DNA from: Streptomyces luomodiensis
GTDB taxonomy: Bacteria > Actinomycetota > Actinomycetes > Streptomycetales > Streptomycetaceae
Direction of reading: 5' to 3'
NCBI RefSeq assembly: GCF_031679605.1
Contig: NZ_CP117522.1
Location: forward strand, 6,448,001-6,512,000
DNA length: 64,000 nucleotides
Positions 7,879 to 16,204 of the stretch are shown here, piece by piece; position 1 is the stretch's first letter; every line of letters begins with the position of its first letter. The notes below the pieces were generated by a model. It did no database searches and was not told where the DNA came from. It was given only the letters and a program-made list of their open reading frames with translations. A program made the translations under genes and the position numbers.

Positions 7879-8271
7879 CCTACGACGGACTGCGCGCCGC
7901 CGAGGCCAAGGGCAGCACGGGCGTACTTCTACGAATTCGAGTGGGACTCCCCGGCCAGTGGCGGGCGGCTCGGCGCGGCCCACGGCCTCGAACTCCCCTT
8001 CGTCTTCGACACGTTGGAGACCGTCAGCGGGCCAGGAGGTTGGCTCGGCACCAATCCGCCGCAGGACCTCGCCGACCGGGTGCACGGCATCTGGCTGCGG
8101 TTCGCCACCGACGGCACGGTGCCGTGGCCGCGGTTCGACCCCACGACGCGGATCGTGCACCGGCTCGCCCAGGGGCGGTCCGCCTCGGAGGCCCCGCTGC
8201 CGGCCGCGGCCTTCGTCCCGCCGCCGGCCGCGCATCTCCCGGCCGCGCCGTCCGCCACGAACGTCTCCTGA
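7879..8271 (+). pseudogene. 3' remnant of a type-B carboxylesterase
   Basis: The frame contains RAYFYEFEWDSP, then AAHGLELPFVFDTL, then WLGTNPPQDLADRVHGIW and W-x-R-F-D-P-T-T-R. This is the ordered C-terminal signature of para-nitrobenzyl-esterase-like carboxylesterases, including the catalytic His in AAHGLELPF. The N-terminal three quarters, with the Ser nucleophile, are absent and a stop closes the frame at 7876. The leading text in another frame (TYDGLRAAEAKG) may be a frameshifted bit of the same gene. It is flanked by two TetR genes. Confidence 0.65.
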
Positions 8272-8292
8272 CGTCCGTGCGCGGTACCGGTC

Positions 8293-8895
8293 CTAGGTTC
8301 CCGCGCCGCCCTCGAGGGAGCCGGAGAGGAGGACCGCGATCGCGTCGTCGACGATCGCGCGCGCCTGGTCGATCGTCGCCCGCCGGGACGTCACGAGCGC
8401 GGAGGCGCCCTGAACCGTCGCGGACCAGAGCAGCGTCAGCCGGCCGACCTCGTGCTCGGCGAACACACCGGCCGCCACTCCGGCTCGGATGACCTCGCTG
8501 ACGGTCACGAACAGCCGCTCCGCCGCCTCCTTGACGGCGTCCGGAGGGTCGTTGACCTTCGCGGCGAACATCAGGTCGAGCAGCGCGGCATCGCTCACCG
8601 CGAAGTCCAGGCCCGCTCGGGCGGCCGCGCGAAGGGTCTCCCGGTAGTCACCCCGCGCCTGTGCGGCGGCCGCGGCGATCGCGTCGGCCAGTCTGCGGAA
8701 GCCTCGTTCGGCGAGCGCGTCGAGCAGGGCGTTCCGGTCGATGAAATGACTCCGGGGGGCGCCATGGCTGACGCCCGCCTCCCGCGCGAGCTCCCGGAGC
8801 GACAGCGCGTCGATCCCGCGCTCACGGAGCACGAGCTCCGCCTGATCGAGCAGCACCGCACGGAGGTTCCCATGGTGAAACGGCCGTACGGACAT
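8293..8895 (-). CDS. TetR-family transcriptional regulator (WHG-type)
   Basis: A 200-residue regulator beginning with [11 protein letters not shown], the hallmark of TetR proteins with a WHG-type C-terminal domain. The HTH is [20 protein letters not shown]. The start codon lies inside a 24-base inverted repeat (8893-8916) and has no clear ribosome binding site, so translation may be leaderless. The divergent neighbour is the LysR gene at 8978. Confidence 0.8.
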   Translation of the reverse strand: MSVRPFHHGNLRAVLLDQAELVLRERGIDALSLRELAREAGVSHGAPRSHFIDRNALLDALAERGFRRLADAIAAAAAQARGDYRETLRAAARAGLDFAVSDAALLDLMFAAKVNDPPDAVKEAAERLFVTVSEVIRAGVAAGVFAEHEVGRLTLLWSATVQGASALVTSRRATIDQARAIVDDAIAVLLSGSLEGGAGT

Positions 8896-8916
8896 ATGTG
8901 GAGGCTACCGCATATG
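8893..8916. promoter_or_regulatory. inverted repeat overlapping a TetR start codon
   Basis: CATATGTGG-6 bases-CCGCATATG, one mismatch in the 9-base arms. It covers the start of the TetR gene (8895) and lies 62 bases before the LysR start. It is a likely autoregulatory operator. Confidence 0.55.
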
Positions 8917-8977
8917 GGCATTGCCTACGTCCGGTGCCCGGGGCAGGCGCGTGATAAGCCAGCGGGTGGAGGTGGAG

Positions 8978-9958
8978 GTGACCGAGGATGCGACGGACCC
9001 GACGGACGTGCGGGGTGGTCCCGACCGCGGTGAGCGGCGGCCGTCCCGTGATGCGTTGTTGTCGTCCGGACTGGAGTCCACACAGTTGCAGGCGCTGCAC
9101 GCGCTGTTGACCGAGCGCAGCGTCACCGGCGCCGCGGCGCGGCTCGGGCGCAGCCAGCCGACGCTGTCGAGTGCGCTGGCCCGCTTGCGCCGGCATTTCG
9201 GGGACGAACTGCTCGTCCGTTCCGGCAACACCTACCGGCTGACCCGATTCGCCGAGCAGTTGCGCCCGCTCACCGCCACCGCGGTCGCGGCGGTGGACCG
9301 GGTGTTCGCCGCGGAATCCGAGTTCGTCCCGGCGACGACCCGCCGGACGTTCAGCATCGTGTCCTCGGACCATGGGATCGGTACGGCCGGTGCCCGGCTG
9401 GTCGGCAGGGTGGCGGCGGAGGCGCCGTACGCCTGTGTGCGGTTCGTGCCGGTCACCCGGACCACGATCGGCCATGACGACGAGTACCTGCGCACCGTCG
9501 ACGGCTTGTTCATGCCGCATGGCTACCTGGAGCTGCCCCGCTCCATCGACCTGCACAGCGACCGGTGGGTCTGCGTGGTGGCCGCGGACAACGCGGCGGT
9601 GGGTGACCGTCTCACCATGGAGGACCTGCGGACGCTGCCGTGGATCGCGACCTTCGCCCACCGGCTGGGGCGCGTCCCGGCGTGGCGGCAGATGGAGTTG
9701 CTGGGGGTCATCCCGCGGGTGGTGGCGGTGGCGGAGTCCTTCCTGGCGGTTCCGCAGCTGGTGCGTTGTTCCGGGGCGGTGGCCCTGCTGCCGGAGAAGG
9801 TGGCGGCGCTGGTCGCCGCCGGTCCCGGCTTCCGGGTCCTGGACTGCCCGTTCGACGTCGTCCCGCTGGTGGAGGCGTTCTGGTGGCATCCGGTGCACGA
9901 CCACGATCCCGGACATCGCTGGCTGCGCGGCTGCCTGCGGGAGCTCGCGACCTCCTGA
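8978..9958 (+). CDS. LysR-family transcriptional regulator
   Basis: About 326 residues. The winged HTH is seen as [40 protein letters not shown] and [17 protein letters not shown] periplasmic-binding-protein-like effector domain follows. GTG 8978 is chosen because GGTGGAGG precedes it; frames upstream to 8921 are open but unsupported. It is followed on the same strand by aldehyde dehydrogenase and an ACMSD-type amidohydrolase. A LysR-type box (9977-9991) sits right after its stop, so it probably activates those genes. Confidence 0.85.
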   Translation: MTEDATDPTDVRGGPDRGERRPSRDALLSSGLESTQLQALHALLTERSVTGAAARLGRSQPTLSSALARLRRHFGDELLVRSGNTYRLTRFAEQLRPLTATAVAAVDRVFAAESEFVPATTRRTFSIVSSDHGIGTAGARLVGRVAAEAPYACVRFVPVTRTTIGHDDEYLRTVDGLFMPHGYLELPRSIDLHSDRWVCVVAADNAAVGDRLTMEDLRTLPWIATFAHRLGRVPAWRQMELLGVIPRVVAVAESFLAVPQLVRCSGAVALLPEKVAALVAAGPGFRVLDCPFDVVPLVEAFWWHPVHDHDPGHRWLRGCLRELATS

Positions 9959-9976
9959 GGACGCCACGACATCGCT

Positions 9977-9991
9977 ATAGACGACGTCTAT
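9977..9991. promoter_or_regulatory. LysR-type binding box (T-N11-A palindrome)
   Basis: ATAGACG-A-CGTCTAT is a perfect 7-1-7 palindrome containing T-N11-A. It lies between the LysR gene and the aldehyde dehydrogenase start, about 130 bases upstream of the latter. Confidence 0.6.
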
Positions 9992-10123
9992 GCGCGGCAT
10001 GCGGAAGACTGGCTTCCTTTTGGGTGTCGGCGGCAGCACCCTGGAGTGCGTCGCCGGGGACGGCGCACGGGCCGCCCCGGCCGCCCCGACGCGGAAAGCC
10101 GCCCCGGCCCGGAAAGGAGAGCT

Positions 10124-11629
10124 GTGACCCCTTCGCCCGACCATGAGATCGCCCGCTACCGATGGTCCTCCGGTGACGAGGCCGACCGCTTCACCGTCGA
10201 CAACCCCGCCACCGGATCGCCGATCGTCACCATCCAGGGAGCGGGGGAGAAGGAAGTCGACGCCGCGGTGCGTGCCGCGTACCAGGGACACCTGGCCTGG
10301 AAGGCGCGACCGGCACATGAGCGCGGCAGGTACCTGCGCGCCATCGCCGTGGCCATCGGGGAGCAGGCCGACGAGATCGCCCGGCTGGAGTCGAGCGACA
10401 ACGGCAAACCGTTCAGCCAGGCCCGCCGGTTCGATGTCGAGGCCGCGATAGCGATCTTCGAGTTGTTCGCCGGACTCACCACGGCGATCCCCGGCGCGGT
10501 GCGTGCGGACGGCCCGCTGCTGGACATCACGACGTTGGAGCCCTACGGGGTGATCGCCGCGATCGTGCCGTTCAACTGGCCGCCGCTGCACACGGCGGGC
10601 AAGCTCGCCCCGGCGCTCGCGGTCGGGAACGCGGTCGTGCTCAAGCCACCGGAGCAGGCCCCGCTCTCGGTGCTGAAGGTGATCGAGATCGCGCAGTCGG
10701 TGCTGCCCGACGACATCGTGCACGTGCTCCCCGGGCGCGGGCCGGTGGGTGCGGCGCTGGCCGGGCATCCCCTGGTCAAGAAGATCTCTTTCACCGGCGC
10801 CCCGGCCACCGGCACCGCGGTGCTGAAAACCGCCGCCGACCACCTCACGCCCGCGCTGCTCGAGCTGGGCGGAAAGAATCCGCTGGTCGTCTTCGCCGAC
10901 GCCGACCTCGACTCGGCGATTCCCTGGATCGTCGAGGGCGGCTGGTTCAACCAGGGCGAGGCGTGTACGGCGGCATCCCGGGTGCTGGTCCAGTCGAGCG
11001 TCTACCAGCAGGTGGCCGAACGGGTCGGCGACGCGGTCCGGCGGCTGAAGGTCGGGGACGGGGCGGACCCGGACACCCACGTCGGTCCGCTGGTCACGCC
11101 CCAGCAGCAGCGCCGCGTACTCGACTACATCGACCTCGGCGTGGCCGAGGGCGCCACCCTCGCCGCGCAGGCCGAGCTGCCGGACGACCCGCGCCTGACC
11201 GGTGGCTACTACGTGCGTCCGACGCTGTTCACCGGGGTGCGTCCGGACATGCGCATCGCTCAGGAGGAGATCTTCGGCCCGGTGGTCACCCTGATCCCCT
11301 TCGAGGACGAGGCCGAGGCGGTCCGGATCGCCAACGAGACCGAGTTCGGGCTCGTCGCGGGCGTGTTCACCACCGACTCGGAGCGATCGATCCGGGTGAG
11401 CCGGGCGATCGAGTGCGGAATGGTGTTCGTCAACCACTACAACCGAGCCTTCGTCGGCACCCCCTTCGGTGGCATCGGCGCCAGCGGCCACGGCCGTGAG
11501 CACGCGCACGAGACGCTGCGGGAATTCGGCTACAGCAAGAGTCTGCGCCTGCCGTCCGGCGATGGCCCGATCCCACGCTGGGCACCGTCCCTCGACGTCA
11601 CCGACGGTGGCATCCGCGACGGTTCGTGA
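10124..11629 (+). CDS. NAD(P)-dependent aldehyde dehydrogenase
   Basis: A 501-residue ALDH-superfamily enzyme oxidising an aldehyde to its acid. The cofactor-domain strand IVPFNWPP, general base Glu247 in LELGGKN, nucleophile Cys281 in NQGEACTAASR, and EEIFGPVV are all present. GTG start with GAAAGGAG seven bases upstream. It is probably translationally coupled to the amidohydrolase, whose ribosome site overlaps this stop. The pairing with an ACMSD-type decarboxylase/hydrolase suggests a catabolic pathway for an aromatic or muconate-type compound; the exact substrate is inference. Confidence 0.85.
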   Translation: MTPSPDHEIARYRWSSGDEADRFTVDNPATGSPIVTIQGAGEKEVDAAVRAAYQGHLAWKARPAHERGRYLRAIAVAIGEQADEIARLESSDNGKPFSQARRFDVEAAIAIFELFAGLTTAIPGAVRADGPLLDITTLEPYGVIAAIVPFNWPPLHTAGKLAPALAVGNAVVLKPPEQAPLSVLKVIEIAQSVLPDDIVHVLPGRGPVGAALAGHPLVKKISFTGAPATGTAVLKTAADHLTPALLELGGKNPLVVFADADLDSAIPWIVEGGWFNQGEACTAASRVLVQSSVYQQVAERVGDAVRRLKVGDGADPDTHVGPLVTPQQQRRVLDYIDLGVAEGATLAAQAELPDDPRLTGGYYVRPTLFTGVRPDMRIAQEEIFGPVVTLIPFEDEAEAVRIANETEFGLVAGVFTTDSERSIRVSRAIECGMVFVNHYNRAFVGTPFGGIGASGHGREHAHETLREFGYSKSLRLPSGDGPIPRWAPSLDVTDGGIRDGS

Positions 11630-11643
11630 AGGAGGCGCGAAGG

Positions 11644-12609
11644 ATGGACGACATGGTGCCGGCCGACGGCTGGGTGGACGTCCACGCCCACTTCACACCG
11701 CCGATCACCGAACACGAGCGGACGGCACGCTGGGAGGCGATGCGCGCGCAGTGCTTCCTGGCTCCGCGGCCGCACCACTGGAGCCCGCGGTCCGCCCTGG
11801 ACCACATGGACCGCACGGGCATCGCCATGCAGATGCTCAGCAACATCCCGAGCACGCTCGCGGAGCTGCGGGACTCCAACGACTACGGAGCGCAGGTCGT
11901 CGCGGAGCACCCGAGCAGGTTCGGTCTCCTCGCGGCCCTCCCCACCGATGACCCCGAGGCAGCCCTGGCCGAGATCGAACGGGCCGGGTCGGACCTGCAC
12001 GCCGATGGATACGCCGTGAGCGCCGCCTACAACGGCGTGTATCTCGGGGACGAGCGGCTGGAGCCGGTGTGGGCCGAACTCGACCGCCGCCGGGCCGTCG
12101 TCTTCGCGCATCCCAACGCCTACGCCCCCGCGGTGCTGGGACACCCGGTGCCGTTGGTGGAGGTCGCCTTCGAGACCGCGCGCAGCGTCGTCAACATGCT
12201 CTACGCGGGCGTGTTCCGCAGGTACCCCCATCTGACGCTGGTCCTCGCCCACGCGGGCGGCGCGCTGCCCGCCCTGTCCGGACGGCTGCGGCTCCTGGGC
12301 GCGGAGCCCTGGGTGCCGAACCCCCACGGGATCACCCGCGACGAGATCCGCCGGCACCTCGGCCGTCTCTATCTCGACACGGCGGCCTCCGGCGCGGACT
12401 CCCACCTCGCACCGGCCCTCACCATGGTGCCGCGCGACCACCTCGTCTACGGTGCGGACTGCGGAGTGCCGTGCAGCACGGACGCGACGATGGCCGCCAA
12501 CATCGAGGCCCTGCGCCACTCCGGGGTCCTCACCGGCGACGAAGCCGACCGCCTCGGACGCCGTGCCCTGGATCTGTTCCCGGCCGCCAGGCGGCGCCGC
12601 GGACATTGA
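11644..12609 (+). CDS. amidohydrolase of the ACMSD/resorcylate decarboxylase family
   Basis: A 321-residue metal-dependent TIM-barrel enzyme. The N-terminal H-x-H metal site is in DVHAHFTPP (HxH at about residues 17-19). The second metal His is in VLAHAGGALP, and the metal Asp is probably in LVYGADCG. These proteins decarboxylate amino-carboxymuconate semialdehyde or hydroxybenzoates, or hydrolyse related bonds. ATG 11644 with GGAGG eight bases before it; the site overlaps the end of the aldehyde dehydrogenase. It forms an operon with that gene. Confidence 0.8.
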   Translation: MDDMVPADGWVDVHAHFTPPITEHERTARWEAMRAQCFLAPRPHHWSPRSALDHMDRTGIAMQMLSNIPSTLAELRDSNDYGAQVVAEHPSRFGLLAALPTDDPEAALAEIERAGSDLHADGYAVSAAYNGVYLGDERLEPVWAELDRRRAVVFAHPNAYAPAVLGHPVPLVEVAFETARSVVNMLYAGVFRRYPHLTLVLAHAGGALPALSGRLRLLGAEPWVPNPHGITRDEIRRHLGRLYLDTAASGADSHLAPALTMVPRDHLVYGADCGVPCSTDATMAANIEALRHSGVLTGDEADRLGRRALDLFPAARRRRGH

Positions 12610-12659
12610 CCACGCGGGAGCCGCCGCATGCCCAGCCGAGGTGGGCCGCGTCCCGGTTG

Positions 12660-13217
12660 TCAGCGGCAGAGGGCGCGCAGATCCTCGAAGGCTTGGCCGA
12701 GATGCGCGTCCAGGCTCTGCGAGGGGTCGTCGATCCACGCCTGGGCCGCGTGGTGGAAGGTGGCCCAGCCGGTCTGAGCGGCCAGGCGGGCCGGCCGGTC
12801 GGCCACACCGCGCTGTCGCAACGCTTCCGCCAGGGCATCGGCGAGTGACGCGCCCTTGGCCAGATCGCGTTCGCGCAGCGTAGGCGTCGCCGCGATGATC
12901 TCCAGCCGGGGTTCGGAGAACGGCCGGTTCTCCTCGAGGATCCGGCCGGCCTTCCGGAAGGCGCACAGCAGCACGTCGAACGGCCGCAGACCCTCGGGCG
13001 CCTCGGCCACCTCCTGCGTCAGGGTGGCGCGCAGATCGGCCTCGCCGTCGAAGAGCACCTCGCGCTTGTCCGGGAAGTGCCGGAAGAACGTGCGCTCGTT
13101 GACACCGGCGCGGGCGGCGATCTCGGCCGTCGTGGTCTTGTCGAATCCGCGCTCCCGGTACAGCTCCATGGCCGCCTGCTGAAGGCGGCGGCGCGCTTCT
13201 GCTCCGCTCCGTGGCAC
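12660..13217 (-). CDS. TetR-family transcriptional regulator
   Basis: A 185-residue repressor with HTH TTAEIAARAGVNERTFFRHF and a compact C-terminal domain ending in AWIDDPSQSLDAHLGQAF. It is divergent from the NAD-epimerase gene at 13342. The 124 bases between hold four 23-base-spaced copies of a palindromic motif (13238-13329), strongly suggesting that it controls both genes. It is convergent with the amidohydrolase (50-base gap). Confidence 0.85.
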   Translation of the reverse strand: MPRSGAEARRRLQQAAMELYRERGFDKTTTAEIAARAGVNERTFFRHFPDKREVLFDGEADLRATLTQEVAEAPEGLRPFDVLLCAFRKAGRILEENRPFSEPRLEIIAATPTLRERDLAKGASLADALAEALRQRGVADRPARLAAQTGWATFHHAAQAWIDDPSQSLDAHLGQAFEDLRALCR

Positions 13218-13237
13218 GCCGTGAAACTACCACATAT

Positions 13238-13329
13238 GTCAGTGACTGGCGCTACTTGACGTCAGTCACTGGCGCTACTTAATGTCAGCGACTGGCGCTA
13301 AGTAGTGCCAGTCACTGGCGTTAAGTGGA
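13238..13329. promoter_or_regulatory. iterated operator: four 23-base repeats
   Basis: The motif GYCAGTSACTGGC starts at 13238, 13261, 13284 and 13307, exactly 23 bases apart. Copy 4 is a perfect palindrome (GCCAGT-C-ACTGGC). The 10 bases after each motif are also partly conserved (GCTACTTRAC-like). The array fills the gap between a divergent TetR gene and its presumed target. Confidence 0.75.
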
Positions 13330-13341
13330 AGTGAGAGCCTC

Positions 13342-14256
13342 ATGCATGTCTTTGTCACCGGTGGTTCCGGCCTGACCGGCCCCACCGTCGTCGCCGAGCT
13401 CGTCGCGGCCGGCCACACCGTCACCGGCCTGGCCCGCTCGGACACCGCCGCCGCCCGGCTGGAGTCGCTGGGCGCCACACCGCACCGCGGCTCCCTGGAC
13501 GACCTCGACAGCCTGCGCGGCGGCGCCGAAGCCGCCGACGGCGTCCTGCACATGGCCTTCGGCGGCGACTTCGCCGACCCCGACGACATGATGCGGCGCG
13601 ATCGGACCGCGATCGAGACGCTCGGCCAGGCGCTGGCACACTCGGGCAAGCCGTTCGTCAGCACCTCCGGCACGCTGGTCATGCCCGCCGGCCGGGAGAG
13701 CACCGAGCAGGACGCGCCCGACCCGGCCGGGATCGCCGGCTTCCGCATCCCGGGCGAGCGCGCCTGCCTGGAATTCGCCGCCCAGGGCGTCCGCGCGAGC
13801 GTGGTCCGGCTCGCCCCCACCGTCCACGGCCCCGGGGACTACGGCTTCATCGGCAAGCTCGTCGCCACCGCCCGGAAGACCGGCGTGTCCGCCTACGTCG
13901 GCGACGGCGGCAACCGGTGGCCCGCGGTGCACCGGCGCGACGCGGCGATCCTGTTCCGCCTCGCGCTGGAGAAGGCACCGGCGGGCAGCGTGCTGCACGG
14001 AGTGGCCGAAAGCGGCGTCCCCTTCAGGCGCATCGCGGAGACGATCGCCCGCGGCCTCGGCCTGCCCACGGCCTCACTGACCCCCGACGAGGCCGCCCCG
14101 CACTTCCACAGCCCGTCGCTGGCCACGTTCTACGGCTTCGACGGACCCGTCTCCAGCGCCCACACCCAGCAACTGCTCGGCTGGTCCCCCACCCACCCGA
14201 CCCTGCTCGACGACCTGGAACACGGCGACTACCTCACCACGCCGCCGTCCTCCTGA
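13342..14256 (+). CDS. NAD-dependent epimerase/dehydratase-like SDR
   Basis: A 304-residue extended/atypical SDR. The Rossmann start is MHVFVTGGSGLTGPTVVAEL, with LARSDTAAARL for cofactor discrimination, Ser-Thr in FVSTSGTLVM, and a later VHRRDAAILFRLAL. The Tyr-x-x-x-Lys is not obvious in the usual place (IPGERACLEFAAQ), as in many atypical relatives. The operator array lies directly upstream, with a weak GGAAGTGAG site. Likely an oxidoreductase under control of the divergent TetR; substrate unknown. Confidence 0.75.
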   Translation: MHVFVTGGSGLTGPTVVAELVAAGHTVTGLARSDTAAARLESLGATPHRGSLDDLDSLRGGAEAADGVLHMAFGGDFADPDDMMRRDRTAIETLGQALAHSGKPFVSTSGTLVMPAGRESTEQDAPDPAGIAGFRIPGERACLEFAAQGVRASVVRLAPTVHGPGDYGFIGKLVATARKTGVSAYVGDGGNRWPAVHRRDAAILFRLALEKAPAGSVLHGVAESGVPFRRIAETIARGLGLPTASLTPDEAAPHFHSPSLATFYGFDGPVSSAHTQQLLGWSPTHPTLLDDLEHGDYLTTPPSS

Positions 14257-14268
14257 TCACCTCACGCT

Positions 14269-14469
14269 CTACGCTGCGCCGAGGTGGTCGAGCCGTCCCG
14301 CCTTGGCGCTGCGTATGAGGGCGGCGAGGGCGGTGGGGGTGGTGGTGAGGATGGTGTCGGGTTCGTCGCTCTCGCGGAGCCGGATGGTGGCGTTGTTGGG
14401 CGCGGAGACGTAGAGGCAGTTCGCCCCTTGGGAGCTGTATGAGGACTTGCGCCATCGGTGGGTGCGCAT
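14269..14469 (-). CDS. DUF397 protein (second copy)
   Basis: A 66-residue DUF397 protein: WRKSSYSSQGANCLYVSA, then IRLRESDEPDT, then the C-terminal ALIRSAKAGRLDHL. DUF397 proteins are small partners of XRE/DUF5753 regulators in actinomycetes and act in development and antibiotic control, in some cases described as antitoxin-like pairs. It is nearly identical at DNA level to the copy at 14480-14680, ten bases upstream. A tandem duplication is evident. It converges on the epimerase gene with 12 bases between. Confidence 0.85.
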   Translation of the reverse strand: MRTHRWRKSSYSSQGANCLYVSAPNNATIRLRESDEPDTILTTTPTALAALIRSAKAGRLDHLGAA

Positions 14470-14479
14470 GTGCTCCGCC

Positions 14480-14680
14480 CTATGCCTTGCCGAGGTGGTC
14501 GAGTCGTCCTGCTTTGGCGCTGCGTATGAGGGCGGCGAGGGCGGTGGGGGTGGTGGTGAGGATGGTGTCGGGTTCGTCGCTCTCGCGGAGCCGGATGGTG
14601 GCGCTGTCGGGGGCCGAGACATACAGGCAGGCGTTGCCTTGAGCGCTGTACGAGGACTTTTGCCAATCGCGGGTGGACAA
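14480..14680 (-). CDS. DUF397 protein (first copy)
   Basis: A 66-residue DUF397 protein starting MSTRDWQKSSYSAQGNACLY. The start codon is TTG, one base after the TAA of the XRE regulator, with AAAGGGAAA overlapping the XRE stop. This implies translational coupling. Most of the second half is identical to the downstream copy, including the last 30 residues apart from the tip. The cognate regulator is the XRE/DUF5753 gene. Confidence 0.85.
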   Translation of the reverse strand: MSTRDWQKSSYSAQGNACLYVSAPDSATIRLRESDEPDTILTTTPTALAALIRSAKAGRLDHLGKA

Positions 14681-14681
14681 C

Positions 14682-15542
14682 TTATTTCCCTTTCAGGGCT
14701 CGGATGATGCTCTGGATCAGGTCGCGTGACTTCCGCTCGGTGAGGGCCACCGCCTCCATGCGATCCAGCACGATGCGGTAACTCTCCAACTGGGCTGGGG
14801 CATCAAGCAGTTCGGAGCCATGCTCCGTATCCAGCTGCACGGTGTCCAGCTGTGGGACGGGACCGACCGCGTACAGGATCGACTGGCCCGAGCCGGGGAA
14901 GGAACCCGCATCGAAGGGAATTGCCAGAACCTTGATGTGGTCATGCTCGCTCATGTCGAGGATGTGCTGTAGCTGTCCGCGTGCGACGTCCGGTCCGCCG
15001 AAGCGCATCCGCAGGGCGGCCTCATGGACAATCGCCGTATACGGCGTGGGCTTGTCCCGATAGAGGATGGCCTGCCGTTTGACGCGATGCGATACGCGAT
15101 GCTCGATGTCCGGCGGGGACAAGGGCGGTACGGCCTGCCGGAAGATCTCACGAGCGTGGTCGACGGTCTGGAGTAGACCAGGCATGTGCGCGACGTAAGC
15201 CGTGCGTAGCTCCACGGCGTGGTGTTCCAGCTCGGCCAGATCGAGCAATCCGGTGGCGAGGGTCTCCCGGTACTCTTCCCACCAACCGCGCTTGCGCTCC
15301 ACCGCCATGTCCACGAGGGCGGCAATCAGCGCCTCGTCCGCGCAGCGGTAGTTCCGTGCCAGCGCCCGCAGCCGCTCCGCGCTGACTCCGAACCGGCTCG
15401 CCTCGATGTTGCTGATGGTCGTCTGATTGGTGCCGAGCAGCCGCCCGGCCTCGGTGGACGACAGACCGGCGCGCTCGCGAAGTCTGCGCAGCTCGGTGCC
15501 GAGGCGGAGTTGGCGCGCGGTCGGAACACTTCTCTGAGGCAT
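14682..15542 (-). CDS. XRE-family regulator with DUF5753 domain
   Basis: A 286-residue regulator. HTH_31-type DNA-binding domain at residues about 8-65 (LRRLRERAGLSSTEAGRLLG, then TTISNIEASRFG). The DUF5753 sensor domain runs from about 95 to the end (YVAHMPGLLQT, then AALRMRFGGPDVARGQL, then VQLDTEHG). Members include WhiJ-like developmental regulators. It is the first gene of XRE-DUF397-DUF397 and divergent from a small anti-sigma-type ATPase at 15695, the classical WhiJ/AbaA-like arrangement of Streptomyces. A start at 15581 is also open; ATG 15542 has GAGAGAA upstream. Confidence 0.85.
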   Translation of the reverse strand: MPQRSVPTARQLRLGTELRRLRERAGLSSTEAGRLLGTNQTTISNIEASRFGVSAERLRALARNYRCADEALIAALVDMAVERKRGWWEEYRETLATGLLDLAELEHHAVELRTAYVAHMPGLLQTVDHAREIFRQAVPPLSPPDIEHRVSHRVKRQAILYRDKPTPYTAIVHEAALRMRFGGPDVARGQLQHILDMSEHDHIKVLAIPFDAGSFPGSGQSILYAVGPVPQLDTVQLDTEHGSELLDAPAQLESYRIVLDRMEAVALTERKSRDLIQSIIRALKGK

Positions 15543-15694
15543 TCGCCGATTCTCTCTGCTCACGCGCAACAGGCGCGTCACTCACACGAGTGGTATCCCA
15601 AGCACTTCTATCCATGCCGTCGAATACCTTATGCGGACAGGGCTACGGTGTGTGCCCGGACACCGTCCAACTCCACGCACAAACCGGAGACTTC

Positions 15695-16186
15695 ATGCCC
15701 ACCGCAGCAACGGAAAACCCCTGGTCCTACTCACTCCGCCTGCCCCATGACCCCCGTGCCGCCGCCATCGCCCGGATCACCCTCCGTGCGGTCCTGGCGC
15801 GCCACGACATGGGCGCACTCGCTGACCCCGCGACCCTGCTCACCAGCGAGATGGTCACCAACGCGTACCGCCACACCACCGGCCCGGCCGAAATGCGTAT
15901 CCGCGCCGTGGAGGAGGGCCGGCTGCGGATCAGCGTATGGGACACCAATCCGGACATCCCGCCGCCCTTCGACAAGCCCCCGGCCCTCTTCGACCGCTCG
16001 TCCGCCCTCGCGGAGGCCGCCGCGAACACCGAGGCCACCTATGGGCGCGGACTCCTCATCGTCCGGATCTGCGCCGACAACTGGGGCGGTTACGCGCTCG
16101 CCGACGGGCTGTTCGGCAGGAGCGGCAAGCTGCTCTGGTTCGAACTCGACCCGACGCCCTGCGACGCCTTCGGGTTCGCCGCCTGA
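15695..16186 (+). CDS. ATP-binding protein, anti-sigma/HATPase_c type
   Basis: A 163-residue GHKL ATPase of the RsbW/SpoIIAB-like HATPase_c_2 group. The N-box is LLTSEMVTNAYRHT, the G1-type loop DTNPDIPPP, and G2 YGRGLLIVRICADNWG. Such short ATPases next to XRE/DUF397 genes form the usual Streptomyces regulatory triad. They are thought to act as serine kinases or anti-sigma factors, but the partner is unknown. Start ATG 15695 has CCGGAGA upstream; the open frame to 15590 has no such site. Confidence 0.8.
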   Translation: MPTAATENPWSYSLRLPHDPRAAAIARITLRAVLARHDMGALADPATLLTSEMVTNAYRHTTGPAEMRIRAVEEGRLRISVWDTNPDIPPPFDKPPALFDRSSALAEAAANTEATYGRGLLIVRICADNWGGYALADGLFGRSGKLLWFELDPTPCDAFGFAA

Positions 16187-16204
16187 CGAGGGGACGTGCC
16201 GGTG

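Noticed and set aside
8822..11509. 895-codon open frame on the minus strand opposite the LysR and aldehyde dehydrogenase genes
   Set aside because: Composition is Arg/Gly/His/Asp-rich without any domain, and the opposite strand carries intact families with good start sites. It is a mirror frame of high-GC coding DNA.
13238..13329. 23-base repeats considered as a CRISPR array
   Set aside because: The repeats are contiguous with no unique spacers of constant length, there are only four, and no cas gene is in the window.
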